A stretch of DNA of 64,000 nucleotides from Clostridiales bacterium CHKCI006 (lineage in GTDB: Bacteria; Bacillota_I; Bacilli_A; Erysipelotrichales; Coprobacillaceae), in contig FCNA01000129.1 in NCBI GenBank assembly GCA_900018345.1, positions 124,001-188,000 on the forward strand, read 5' to 3'. Shown here piece after piece: positions 16,317-23,950 of this stretch. The position numbers and the translations under genes are program-made. The notes under the pieces are model-generated. The model was not told the DNA's origin and did no database searches. It saw nothing but the letters and a program-made list of their open reading frames with translations. Within the stretch, counting starts at the first letter, position 1, and each line of letters starts with the position of its first letter.

Positions 16317-17049
16317 GTTTGTCATCAGTCTGGCCTTAGCCTTTCTAGCCAGTACCCTGGGAGCAGCGCTAGTCTTTCTTAGTCAGGCACTCAGTGAAAA
16401 GATGATGTCCATCTTCTATGGTCTAGCGGCCGGCATCATGCTTTTTGCCTGCTTCTACTCTTTGCTGCTGCCTGCTTTAGACAGCGGTCAAACAGGACTG
16501 GTTCTCACTTTTCTGGCCGGTGTCGGGCTGCTTTTTTTGATCGATCATCTGATCTTGCATGAAAGTGCCCTCACCCACGAAGTGGAAGGCGTCACCGGTC
16601 CAAGAAGTTCACCCTACCGCCTTGTCATCACCATGATCATGCACAATATTCCGCAGGGGCTCGCCTTAGGAATTGCTTTTCAGGCCAAAGAAACCACCGT
16701 ACCGATCATGCTGACGATCGGGCTTCTGATGCAAAACCTGCCAGAAGGAGCAGCCAGTGCGATTCCTTTAGTCGCAAGTATACGCTCCCCCGCAAAGGTC
16801 TTCATGATTGCTCAGCTGATCAGTTTTCTCGAAATTCCTGCTGCTGTGGTCGGGTATCACCTGGCTGGGCTTGCCAGGTCATTACTGCCCTATCTTTTCA
16901 GCTTTGCCGCCGGAATCATGCTTTATACGATCATTGAAGAGATCATTCCGGATGCCTGGAGCCATCACCACCGACCGATAGCGACACTGGCCATCTTTGG
17001 CGGACTCAGTCTCATGCTTTTGATTTATCTTTTTTTTGAAAAACATTGA
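16315..17049 (+). CDS. ZIP-family divalent metal transporter
   Basis: ZIP proteins import zinc, iron or manganese. This one has 244 residues and about eight membrane segments. The two metal-site helices carry HNIPQGLALGIAF and MQNLPEGAASAIPL, corresponding to the usual HNxPEG and H/E-xxPEG motifs; here the first has Gln for Glu and the second lacks His. A short cytoplasmic loop with LHESALTHE lies between segments three and four. The start is a TTG at 16315 five bases after GAGGAGGTG; the first internal Met would remove a membrane segment. Metal specificity cannot be told from this. Expression may be limited by the hairpin that encloses its ribosome site. Confidence 0.88.
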   Translation: MFVISLALAFLASTLGAALVFLSQALSEKMMSIFYGLAAGIMLFACFYSLLLPALDSGQTGLVLTFLAGVGLLFLIDHLILHESALTHEVEGVTGPRSSPYRLVITMIMHNIPQGLALGIAFQAKETTVPIMLTIGLLMQNLPEGAASAIPLVASIRSPAKVFMIAQLISFLEIPAAVVGYHLAGLARSLLPYLFSFAAGIMLYTIIEEIIPDAWSHHHRPIATLAIFGGLSLMLLIYLFFEKH

Positions 17050-17074
17050 CAAATCATATTGGAGGATTTATGAT
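17046..17074 (+). promoter_or_regulatory. Promoter of the first T-box/trpX unit
   Basis: TTGACA (17046-17051), a 17-base spacer and TATGAT (17069-17074): a near-consensus vegetative promoter overlapping the end of the ZIP gene. Confidence 0.85.
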
Positions 17075-17077
17075 AAT

Positions 17078-17376
17078 GACATCTACTAATATAAATACGA
17101 TGAAGTGAAGAGTAGATGCAGGCGGTTAATTGCAGAGAGATGACGGATGGTGTAAGTCATCAGGCCAAGCGCATTGAATACATCATGGAGTAGAGCGTTG
17201 AACTAAGAGTAGGCGTCTTCGGGAGCTTCCGTTACAAAGCAAGGGTATGAACATGTCGCATGCGTACCTGATGAGGTCTGTTTTGTGAGAAACAGATGAA
17301 TATGAGGTGGAACCACGAAGTCTAGCACTCTCGTCCTCTATTTGCATTAAGCAAAGAGGACGGGAGTTTTTTATTT
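17078..17376 (+). ncRNA. T-box riboswitch 1, predicted tryptophan-specific
   Basis: This leader has all T-box landmarks: the kink-turn GATGAAG, AGAGTA, the AGAGAG...GGTGTAAG apical elements of stem I, the T-box GGTGGAACCACG (17307-17318) and a terminator whose 5' arm competes with it. The candidate specifier is TGG at 17186-17188 followed by A, which would read tRNA-Trp. ATG (Met) one base earlier is the alternative but is followed by G rather than the usual A. It switches on the downstream lipoprotein gene when tRNA-Trp is uncharged. This element fills most of the 350-base gap between the ZIP gene and trpX. Confidence 0.93.
17328..17376 (+). terminator. T-box 1 regulatory terminator
   Basis: CGTCCTCT pairs with AGAGGACG, extended by CTC/GAG, followed by six T. 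It is the off-state of T-box 1. Confidence 0.9.
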
Positions 17377-17405
17377 TAGTAGGATGGATAAGGGAGGAAA
17401 AACAA

Positions 17406-18371
17406 ATGAAGAAAACAAATGTATTTTTAGCAGCTGGCCTTTGTCTTGCCTTACTGACCGGCTGTAGCGAAAGCAATGATCTGACCAAGGTCGGTGTTGT
17501 TCAATTTGCCAGTCATGAAGCACTGGATCAGTCACGTGAAGGCTTTATCAATGCCCTGGCTGAAGAAGGGTTTGTGGATGGCGAGAACATCGAATTAGAA
17601 CTGGCCAATGCGCAAAGTGATCACAGCTCGCTGGCAAGCATCTCCAGTGAACTGTCCAGTGACAGTGATCTGATCCTGGCCATCGGCACTTCCACAGCCC
17701 AGCAGGTGGCCCAGGAAACCAGCACCATTCCGATCATTGGTGCAGCCATCACTGATTATGAAGCGGCTGGCCTAGTCGAATCAAATGAGCAGCCAAATAC
17801 AAACGTGACCGGTGTCAGTGATTTTTCCAGCTATGAAAAACAGGCAGAACTGATTCGTACGATTTTCCCTGAGGCCACACGACTTGGCATCATGTACACC
17901 AGCTCAGAGATCAATTCTGAAACACAAGCTAAAGAAATGGAACGCATCGCCAGCGAAATGGGCTTTGAAGTGACTATCAAGACAGTGGCTGACGCAACCG
18001 TGATCAACGATACGATGACCTCTTTTGCCGGCGCGATCGATGTGCTCTACGTGCCAACTGATAATATTCTATCCAGTGCCATGCCTAGCGTCACAGAAGC
18101 CGCCAGTCAGATCGGGGTTCCGGTCATTGCCGGAGAATTCAACCAGGTCAGTGATGGTGCCCTGGCCAGCCTGGGCGTCAATTACGAAGCTTTAGGTGAG
18201 ATTGCCGGACATCAGGCAGCAGCGATCTTAAGAGGTGAAAGCACCCCTGCCAATATGCCGATCCAATACCAGGAAGAACTCACGATTTACTTTAATTCAC
18301 AAACAGCCAGCCGTTTAGGCATTACGCTTCCTGAAGAAATCACAAGTCAGGGTGTCGATCTGGCAGCATAA
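17406..18371 (+). CDS. trpX: ABC transporter substrate-binding lipoprotein, copy 1 (TrpX-like)
   Basis: This is a 321-residue lipoprotein with the lipobox LLTGC, followed by a two-lobe periplasmic-binding fold of the ABC_sub_bind (PF04392-like) family. Typical elements are VGVVQFASHEALDQSREGF, LILAIGTSTAQQVAQET, PIIGAAITDYEAAGL and VYVPTDN-type segments (here LYVPTDN). The family's T-box-regulated members are the putative tryptophan importers TrpXYZ, and the leader here fits that. The start ATG 17406 follows GGGAGG. It is a paralogue of the next gene (18786-19772). No membrane component lies between them, so both probably use the same permease. Confidence 0.88.
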   Translation: MKKTNVFLAAGLCLALLTGCSESNDLTKVGVVQFASHEALDQSREGFINALAEEGFVDGENIELELANAQSDHSSLASISSELSSDSDLILAIGTSTAQQVAQETSTIPIIGAAITDYEAAGLVESNEQPNTNVTGVSDFSSYEKQAELIRTIFPEATRLGIMYTSSEINSETQAKEMERIASEMGFEVTIKTVADATVINDTMTSFAGAIDVLYVPTDNILSSAMPSVTEAASQIGVPVIAGEFNQVSDGALASLGVNYEALGEIAGHQAAAILRGESTPANMPIQYQEELTIYFNSQTASRLGITLPEEITSQGVDLAA

Positions 18372-18406
18372 CGTTTTCCCTTTTTTCATTTTTTTCAAAT
18401 AAGCGA

Positions 18407-18435
18407 TTGACAAAATAGAGAAACGAGCATATGAT
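18407..18435 (+). promoter_or_regulatory. Promoter of the second T-box/trpX unit
   Basis: TTGACA (18407-18412), 17 bases, TATGAT (18430-18435). The arrangement is the same as at 17046-17074, so the second unit and the permease genes can be expressed independently. Confidence 0.85.
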
Positions 18436-18439
18436 TATA

Positions 18440-18744
18440 TCATCAACTACTTCAATAAAAGGCGATGAAGTGAACAGAGTAGATCATCCTATCTTCTAGA
18501 GAGTTCCTGGCTGGTGTAAAGGATCAGATAGCGATTTACGATTCAACATGGAGCTGAATGCTGAAAAGAAATGAGTAGGCATATCCGGGCACACCCGTTA
18601 ACGTGTTAGAGTATGAACATACCAGGTATGCGTACTTGATGAGGTCTGTTTCGTGAGGAACAGGCGAAGAAGAGGTGGAACCACGAAGCCAATGCTCTCG
18701 TCCTCTATGAGTCGATTAAGACGAATAGGACGGGAGTTTTTTTA
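18440..18744 (+). ncRNA. T-box riboswitch 2, predicted tryptophan-specific
   Basis: A second T-box leader has GGCGATGAAG, AGAGTA, TAGAGAG, GGTGTAAAG, the T-box GGTGGAACCACG (18674-18685) and a terminator. The specifier candidate TGG at 18549-18551 sits in the same local context (ACATGGAG) as in T-box 1, pointing to tRNA-Trp again. The two leaders agree in landmarks but differ in much of stem I and the linker, so this is an old rather than a recent duplication. It fills the 414-base gap before the second trpX gene. Confidence 0.93.
18695..18744 (+). terminator. T-box 2 regulatory terminator
   Basis: CTC-CGTCCT and AGGACGGGAG arms, then seven T; the same design as T-box 1 with a longer loop. 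Confidence 0.9.
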
Positions 18745-18785
18745 TTGGGTAGTCGAAATATCTAAGCTCAAAGGAGAAGAAAAAA

Positions 18786-19772
18786 ATGAAAAAAACGTTA
18801 GCTTTACTCATGAGTCTCGGACTGGTTCTTGGCGGCTGCTCAAATAGCGCTGATAATCAGGATCCTAACATGAAACATGTGGGCGTGCTGCAGATCATTG
18901 CCCACGGTTCACTCGATCAGGCCTATGAAGGATTCAAGGACGGCATGGCCGAAGCCGGCTATGTTGAAGGCGAAAATGTCGTTTACGACTTCCAGAATGC
19001 CGAAGGCGATAAATCCAATATGACGACCATTGCTCAGAAATTTGTTGCGGATGAAGATGATCTCATTCTTGCCATTGGAACCGAAGCCGCCCAGACGGTC
19101 AGTCAGGAAACCAGCGAAATTCCGATCATTGGAACAGCCATCACAGACTACGTAGAAGTCGGGTTAGCTGATTCTAATGAAAAACCAGGCAGCAATGTGA
19201 CTGGCCTGAGTGATGCAACACCAATGGATCGTCAGATCGATCTGCTGCTGCAATTCGCACCTGACGCTCAAAACATTGGTATCATCTATTGTTCAAGTGA
19301 GGCCAATTCAAAAATCCAGGCCGATCAGGCAGTCGCTGAGATCCAGGCTCGCGGACTGAATCCAATCGTCAAGACAGTCGCTGATCAGACCGTGATCTCG
19401 GATACATTGCAATCCATGGTATTAGATATCGATGCGCTCTATATTCCTTCAGATAACACCCTGGCCAGTGCCATGGGAGCTGTTGAAACAGTGACGACCG
19501 ATGCCAAGATCCCAACGATCGTTGCTGTGGAAAAAATGTGTGCTGACGGTGGTTTAGCCAGTGTCGGTATCGACTACTATGATTTAGGCAAACAAACCGG
19601 TTATATGGCAGCCAAGGTCTTGAATGGTGAAGCTGATCCAGCCACGACACCAATTGAAACAGCAGAAGATTCTACTATCTATTATAACGAACAAGTTTTA
19701 AACGAACTGGGTCTGACCCTGCCTGAAAGCATTCAGGATACTGCGTTACCTGTTGAACAGGAAAATGAATAA
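18786..19772 (+). CDS. trpX: ABC transporter substrate-binding lipoprotein, copy 2 (TrpX-like)
   Basis: This 328-residue lipoprotein (lipobox VLGGC) is homologous along its length to the 17406 product: HVGVLQIIAHGSLDQAYEGF, LILAIGTEAAQTVSQETSEIPIIGTAITDYVEVGL and ALYIPSDNTLASAM-type segments. It differs at many positions in both lobes, so ligand preference or affinity may differ. ATG 18786 follows AAAGGAGAAG. It is followed 14 bases later by the permease gene and is therefore the operon's primary binding protein. Its transcription is under T-box 2. Confidence 0.9.
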   Translation: MKKTLALLMSLGLVLGGCSNSADNQDPNMKHVGVLQIIAHGSLDQAYEGFKDGMAEAGYVEGENVVYDFQNAEGDKSNMTTIAQKFVADEDDLILAIGTEAAQTVSQETSEIPIIGTAITDYVEVGLADSNEKPGSNVTGLSDATPMDRQIDLLLQFAPDAQNIGIIYCSSEANSKIQADQAVAEIQARGLNPIVKTVADQTVISDTLQSMVLDIDALYIPSDNTLASAMGAVETVTTDAKIPTIVAVEKMCADGGLASVGIDYYDLGKQTGYMAAKVLNGEADPATTPIETAEDSTIYYNEQVLNELGLTLPESIQDTALPVEQENE

Positions 19773-19786
19773 AAGGATGTGTCAAA

Positions 19787-20689
19787 GTGTTAGATATTGT
19801 TAAGGGGGCCGTTAGTCAGGGACTGCTCTGGTCCATCATGGCTATCGGAATTTATATCACATACAGAATTTTAGATATTTCAGATTTAACTTCAGAGGGA
19901 AGTTTTACGTTAGGGGCTGCTACCCTGGCAAGTCTGAGCGTTGCAGGGGTCCATCCCCTGCTGGCGCTGTTGATGAGCATGGTTGCCGGCGGACTGGCCG
20001 GACTGGTCACGGGGCTCATGCATACCAAACTCAAGATTCCTACCCTGCTGGCAGGAATCCTGTCGATGACCGGTATCTATTCAGTCAACCTCAGGATCAT
20101 GGGAAAAGCCAATGTTTCCCTGAACAACCAGGAAACGATCTTAAGTTTGGTCGCGAAATGGCTGGGCCTGAGTCGGGAAAGAGATGCCGCTTTGATTGTC
20201 GGGATCTTCTTTGCCCTTGTTGTTGTCGTTTTGCTTTATTTGCTTTTAAATACCGAGTTCGGTTATGCCCTGCGCGCAACCGGAACCAATGAGAACATGA
20301 TCCGCGCTTCCGGTGTCAATACGAATTTCACAAAGGTAGCAGGTTTGGTCTTAGGTAATGCGCTGATTGCTTTATCGGGCGGGCTGGTCTGTCAGTACAA
20401 TGGTTATGCCGATGTTGCAATGGGAATCGGTGCCATCGTTATTGGTCTTGCCAGCGTGATCATCGGAGAAGTCTTCTTCGGCCGTTCGCGTATCTTTCTC
20501 AGCCTTGTCGGTGTCGTCTTTGGTTCCATCATCTATCGAATCATTGTTGCGCTGGTCTTAAGAGCAGGATTCCCGGCAAATGATATGCGTTTATTTACAG
20601 CGATCCTGGTAGCTATCGCCATCTCATTGCCACAGATCAAAGCGAACTTACAAAGCTTCTTAGCCAGTCGAAAGGAGGAAGCAGAATAA
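19787..20689 (+). CDS. trpY: ABC transporter permease (TrpY-like)
   Basis: This is a 300-residue integral membrane protein with about eight to nine segments, of the branched-chain/ribose-type permease family (COG4120 type). Recognisable parts are DLTSEGSFTLGAA near the N-terminus and YALRATGTNENMIRASGVN, the cytoplasmic loop that touches the ATPase. The start is GTG 19787 after AAAGGATG. The stop shares bases with the ATG of the ATPase gene (TAATG), so the two are translationally coupled. Together with the lipoproteins it would form a tryptophan or related amino-acid importer. Confidence 0.9.
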   Translation: MLDIVKGAVSQGLLWSIMAIGIYITYRILDISDLTSEGSFTLGAATLASLSVAGVHPLLALLMSMVAGGLAGLVTGLMHTKLKIPTLLAGILSMTGIYSVNLRIMGKANVSLNNQETILSLVAKWLGLSRERDAALIVGIFFALVVVVLLYLLLNTEFGYALRATGTNENMIRASGVNTNFTKVAGLVLGNALIALSGGLVCQYNGYADVAMGIGAIVIGLASVIIGEVFFGRSRIFLSLVGVVFGSIIYRIIVALVLRAGFPANDMRLFTAILVAIAISLPQIKANLQSFLASRKEEAE

Positions 20690-21699
20690 TGCTCACTGCT
20701 GAACATTTATCCAAAACTTTCAACAAAGGAACGATCAATCAGAAAACGGCCATCAAAGACGTCAGTCTGGAACTGCATGATGGGGATTTCGTAACCGTGA
20801 TCGGTGGAAACGGCGCAGGGAAATCCACGCTGTTGAATCTGATCTCCGGTCTGCACACCCGTGATAAAGGCAAGATCACGATCGACGGGATGGTCATTTC
20901 GAAACTCCCGGAATATAAAAGAGCGAAATATATCGGCCGCGTCTTTCAGGATCCGATGATGGGAACCTGTGCCGATATGACCATTGAAGAAAATCTGGCC
21001 ATGGCCTTTCGCAGAGGCAAACGGCGCGGACTGCATTGGGGCATCAGCGAAAAGGAAAGACAATTCTTTAAACGTCAGCTAGAGATGCTGGAACTGGGTC
21101 TGGAGGATCGGATGTCCTCCAAAGTCGGTCTCCTTTCAGGCGGCCAGCGCCAGGCCTTGACACTACTGATGGCGACCATGATGTATGAGGTGACCCCCAC
21201 AGAAAGCGTAGAGAAAAATCTTATCTATGCCTTGAACCGTGGTCATCGTCCCCTGCTCAAACGTCATTTGAGCGCGAAACAATGTGCTGATCTATCCTGG
21301 CATGGAAAGCGCCCGCTCAGTCAGCTTTTGATGGTCAAAGCCAGTGAATTAGACAAGCCGGACTATCAGGCATTGCAGGATCTGATGAGCGAGCTGACCA
21401 AACCAAAGCTACTGCTGCTTGATGAGCATACCGCTGCCCTCGATCCTAAGACTGCCAAAAAAGTGCTCGAGCTCACCGAAACACTCATCTCTCGCCATCA
21501 TCTGACCACGATCATGATCACTCATAATATGCGTGATGCCCTGGCCTATGGTAATCGCTTGTGGATGATGAATAACGGCCAGCTGGCACTCGATATACCG
21601 GCGGAAAAGAAAAAGACCCTTCAGGTCAATGATCTGCTTGGTCTTTTCGAAGATGTGGTCGGCGAATCTTTAAATAATGACCGTATGCTGTTATCTTAG
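20689..21699 (+). CDS. trpZ: ABC transporter ATPase (TrpZ-like) with a ~72-residue insertion
   Basis: This ATPase drives the TrpXY importer. It shows Walker A GGNGAGKST (residues 39-47), Q-loop VFQDPMMG, signature LLSGGQRQ (148-155), Walker B KLLLLDEHTAALD (240-252) and the switch His in MITHNM. The family is usually about 260 residues. Here 336 are present because residues ~165-236 (21181-21396) interrupt the short stretch between the signature helix and Walker B. The inserted piece is helical and its beginning (SVEKNLIYALNRG) resembles the protein's own TIEENLAMAFRRG, hinting at a partial duplication. The frame is open and all catalytic motifs are intact, so it may still work. A terminator follows. 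Confidence 0.9.
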   Translation: MLTAEHLSKTFNKGTINQKTAIKDVSLELHDGDFVTVIGGNGAGKSTLLNLISGLHTRDKGKITIDGMVISKLPEYKRAKYIGRVFQDPMMGTCADMTIEENLAMAFRRGKRRGLHWGISEKERQFFKRQLEMLELGLEDRMSSKVGLLSGGQRQALTLLMATMMYEVTPTESVEKNLIYALNRGHRPLLKRHLSAKQCADLSWHGKRPLSQLLMVKASELDKPDYQALQDLMSELTKPKLLLLDEHTAALDPKTAKKVLELTETLISRHHLTTIMITHNMRDALAYGNRLWMMNNGQLALDIPAEKKKTLQVNDLLGLFEDVVGESLNNDRMLLS

Positions 21700-22169
21700 A
21701 AGAATGTCTCAGACATTCTTTTTTTGATGGCCGCCTCCAGTTTTTCTTTCATTTCAGTCAGTTGCCTAGGACCGGGGCGATTGGCATCATCATACATCTT
21801 TTCAGGCGGATACCACCATAACGGACCTTTGCCCTGGTTGCCATAGTCTTCCAGGTCCCCTTCCCGCCGGCAAAATAAATGCCAATGAACATGGGCATCT
21901 CCATTGCCTAAAAGCTCTAAAATCATCTTTTCTGCTCCAAAAGCTTCCTGACAGGCCTCTGCTACCATCGCCATCTCGTTAAGAAATTGATGGCGCGTCG
22001 AGGCATCCAGCTGACTTCATTCTGTCACATGCCATTTACATAGAAAAAGCGTATAACCATAAAAATGCTGATGATCCCCGATCACCACATATCCCGTCTT
22101 AAGCGCTTTGACAAAATAAGGATTCTGTCCCTGTTGAACCTGCTTGATCCGCTCACAAATCAGGCACAT
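21696..22169 (-). pseudogene. HIT-family hydrolase gene interrupted by an in-frame TGA
   Basis: HIT proteins hydrolyse or transfer nucleotide phosphoramidates and related substrates. The reading frame starts at ATG 22169 (MCLICERIKQVQQGQNPYF, preceded by a GGAG site) and has the family's CKWHVTE segment. It then meets a TGA at 22017-22019 (codon 51) and continues in the same frame to the catalytic HVHWHLF and on to a normal stop. Homologues continue without a break at this point. The rest shows no damage, so this is either a very recent nonsense mutation or a sequence error. A shorter product could start at Met 21974 but would lack the N-terminal half of the fold. It is three bases downstream of the HAD gene and forms an operon with it. 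Confidence 0.85.
21701..21725 (+). terminator. Intrinsic terminator of the trpXYZ operon
   Basis: AGAATGT and ACATTCT arms with a five-base loop, then a run of T. The hairpin lies inside the last codons of the convergent HIT-family gene. Confidence 0.85.
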
Positions 22170-22172
22170 CTC

Positions 22173-22967
22173 CTATTCCTCCCATCCATCGATCCAGCCA
22201 AAGTGTTGACAAGCATAGGCAATCCCATCTTCCTGACAGCTTTTCGTCACAAAGCTGGCTGCTTGCTTGACCTCGTCGATGGCGTTTCCCATCGCAATCG
22301 ATAAAGGGGCTGCCTGAATCATGGAGATATCGTTTTTGCCATCCCCAAAGACAACGACATCTTCAAAAGGGGCTTGCAGGTAAGCCATCATATCGCGAAT
22401 TCCTTTGACCTTGTCCCCCGGTTCAATGACGATCTGCGTCGGTTCATAGCGCATATAACCGCCATTGAGGTGGATGGATACTAAGCGATCTTCTTCTCCT
22501 TCTGCCAGTCCAATAAAGATCTTATGAATCTCCGGCAGTGTGTCAAAATCCAGCTCTGGGTCGACATGAATCGTAAACAGCGCGCTTAAATGCGCATCGG
22601 TCTTCTCCATGCCATGATCCCGTGCATAGCGCTGATAACTGTTATCGATAGCAACAAAGAAAGGAATGTCTTTAGCCAGACATTCATGAATGATGTCCAG
22701 GGCCCAGTCATGATCCAACGGATGGATGTAAACAATCTTGCCATTCAGTGTTAAGCCATTGCCACCGTCATGTACAAGATTCTTAATTCCAATCTGGTTC
22801 GCAAATTCCATGGCCATGCTTTGTGAACGTCCCGTTGCAATGGCGACAAAATGCCCATTTTCCTCGAGCTTACGAATCGTTGTCAGCGTCGATGGCAAGA
22901 TGATGCCTCCTGGATTATCGTTTGTTAAAGTGCCATCAATATCAAAAAAGAAGTATTTTTTCTGCAT
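22173..22967 (-). CDS. Cof-type HAD-superfamily phosphatase
   Basis: This is a 264-residue cytoplasmic sugar-phosphate or nucleotide phosphatase of the Cof/HAD-IIB family. Motif I is FFDIDGTLT, motif II ATGRS, motif III has the conserved Lys in GDKVKGI, and motif IV is VVFGDGKNDISM. The cap domain lies between residues ~85 and 185. The start is supported by a GGGAGG site. The physiological substrate cannot be predicted. Two further Cof-type genes are in this window (23103-23867 and 60461-61264); this one is transcribed with the broken HIT gene. Confidence 0.9.
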   Translation of the reverse strand: MQKKYFFFDIDGTLTNDNPGGIILPSTLTTIRKLEENGHFVAIATGRSQSMAMEFANQIGIKNLVHDGGNGLTLNGKIVYIHPLDHDWALDIIHECLAKDIPFFVAIDNSYQRYARDHGMEKTDAHLSALFTIHVDPELDFDTLPEIHKIFIGLAEGEEDRLVSIHLNGGYMRYEPTQIVIEPGDKVKGIRDMMAYLQAPFEDVVVFGDGKNDISMIQAAPLSIAMGNAIDEVKQAASFVTKSCQEDGIAYACQHFGWIDGWEE

Positions 22968-23102
22968 GTTTCTAAACCTCCCTGTTCCTTATTTTAACAT
23001 ATTATCAATCAGTCGCCCTGCTTTTTTAAGACCTGAAAAGATTTTTTAATGACAAGTGTATCTAAATCGCTTAAAATAGAGAATGTTGAGAGGAGAATAC
23101 AG

Positions 23103-23867
23103 ATGAAAATACTAGCAAGTGACTTAGACGGTACGCTCTATTTTGGAGATCAGCCAGACCCCATTCGTCCCCAGGACAGAGAAGCCATCCACGCGTTTCA
23201 AAAAGCAGGAAATGCCTTTGGCATTTGCTCAGGGCGTACTTTAGCCGGAATCCATCATGCGCTGGATGGACGTGATATTGATTTAGATTTCTACATTCTG
23301 GTCAGCGGAGCTGCCTTGGCCAATCGTGAAGGCCAATACCTCTATCAGCACACCCTATCTCACCAGCTCATCAAAGCCATCATCGAGGCTGTGGATACGC
23401 CCGATGTCAGTGTGCTGTTTTGCCGCGCAGAAGACTATTACCGCATGAAACGACCACGCGGTCCAGACGATCCTGCTAATATTATTCAAAACGTGATGCA
23501 GGCACCGGACCAACCTTACGATTCCTTACATTTCGCTTTTGCCAAAGATGATCCCATCATCGAGGTCTATGAAGAGAAACTATTACGTTGCTTCAAAGAT
23601 CAGATCGAAGTACACCATAATGTCAATAATCTGGATATTGCCCCTAAAGGCTGCAGTAAGGGAAATGCTATTGCCAGTCTGCCGAACTATCTACCGGTTC
23701 GTTTTGAGGATATCTATGTCATCGGTGATTCCTATAATGATATTTCGATGCTGGCCAGTACGCCAAACGCCTTTACTTTCCATTCCAGTCCTGATGAAGT
23801 CAAGGCTCATGCCAAATACCTTGTCAATAGCTTAAGCGAGGCTATCGAAATAATCAATCGTCTCTAG
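23103..23867 (+). CDS. Cof-type HAD-superfamily phosphatase
   Basis: This 254-residue HAD phosphatase shows motif I ASDLDGTLYF, motif II CSGRT, the conserved Lys of motif III in GCSKGNAI, and motif IV VIGDSYNDISML. The start ATG 23103 follows GAGAGGAGAAT; the longer frame from 23049 has no ribosome site. It is divergent from the other HAD gene at 22173-22967, which is only distantly similar. It appears to be monocistronic. Its substrate is unknown. Confidence 0.9.
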   Translation: MKILASDLDGTLYFGDQPDPIRPQDREAIHAFQKAGNAFGICSGRTLAGIHHALDGRDIDLDFYILVSGAALANREGQYLYQHTLSHQLIKAIIEAVDTPDVSVLFCRAEDYYRMKRPRGPDDPANIIQNVMQAPDQPYDSLHFAFAKDDPIIEVYEEKLLRCFKDQIEVHHNVNNLDIAPKGCSKGNAIASLPNYLPVRFEDIYVIGDSYNDISMLASTPNAFTFHSSPDEVKAHAKYLVNSLSEAIEIINRL

Positions 23868-23899
23868 GATTTGTATTATTCAGAAATATTTTTATTTTG

Positions 23900-23928
23900 T
23901 TTACCTCTTATTGAATTTGTGCTATGAT
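23900..23928 (+). promoter_or_regulatory. Predicted promoter of the NIF3-like gene
   Basis: TTTACC (23900-23905), 17 bases, TATGAT (23923-23928) with an upstream TGC. Confidence 0.6.
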
Positions 23929-23950
23929 AAATCCAAGGAGTGTGATACAA

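Noticed and set aside
17183-17488. 101-residue reverse-strand frame over T-box 1
   Set aside because: It covers the T-box element and has no ribosome site or recognisable protein features.
18653-18847. 64-residue open frame in the second T-box leader
   Set aside because: It lies across the T-box, terminator and trpX start; no ribosome site; better explained by the riboswitch.
21696-22169. Genetic code in which TGA encodes Trp, explaining the in-frame TGA in the HIT gene
   Set aside because: Other genes in the window end at TGA with terminators or overlaps just after it (for example 6492-6494), and conserved Trp positions in the window are encoded by TGG.
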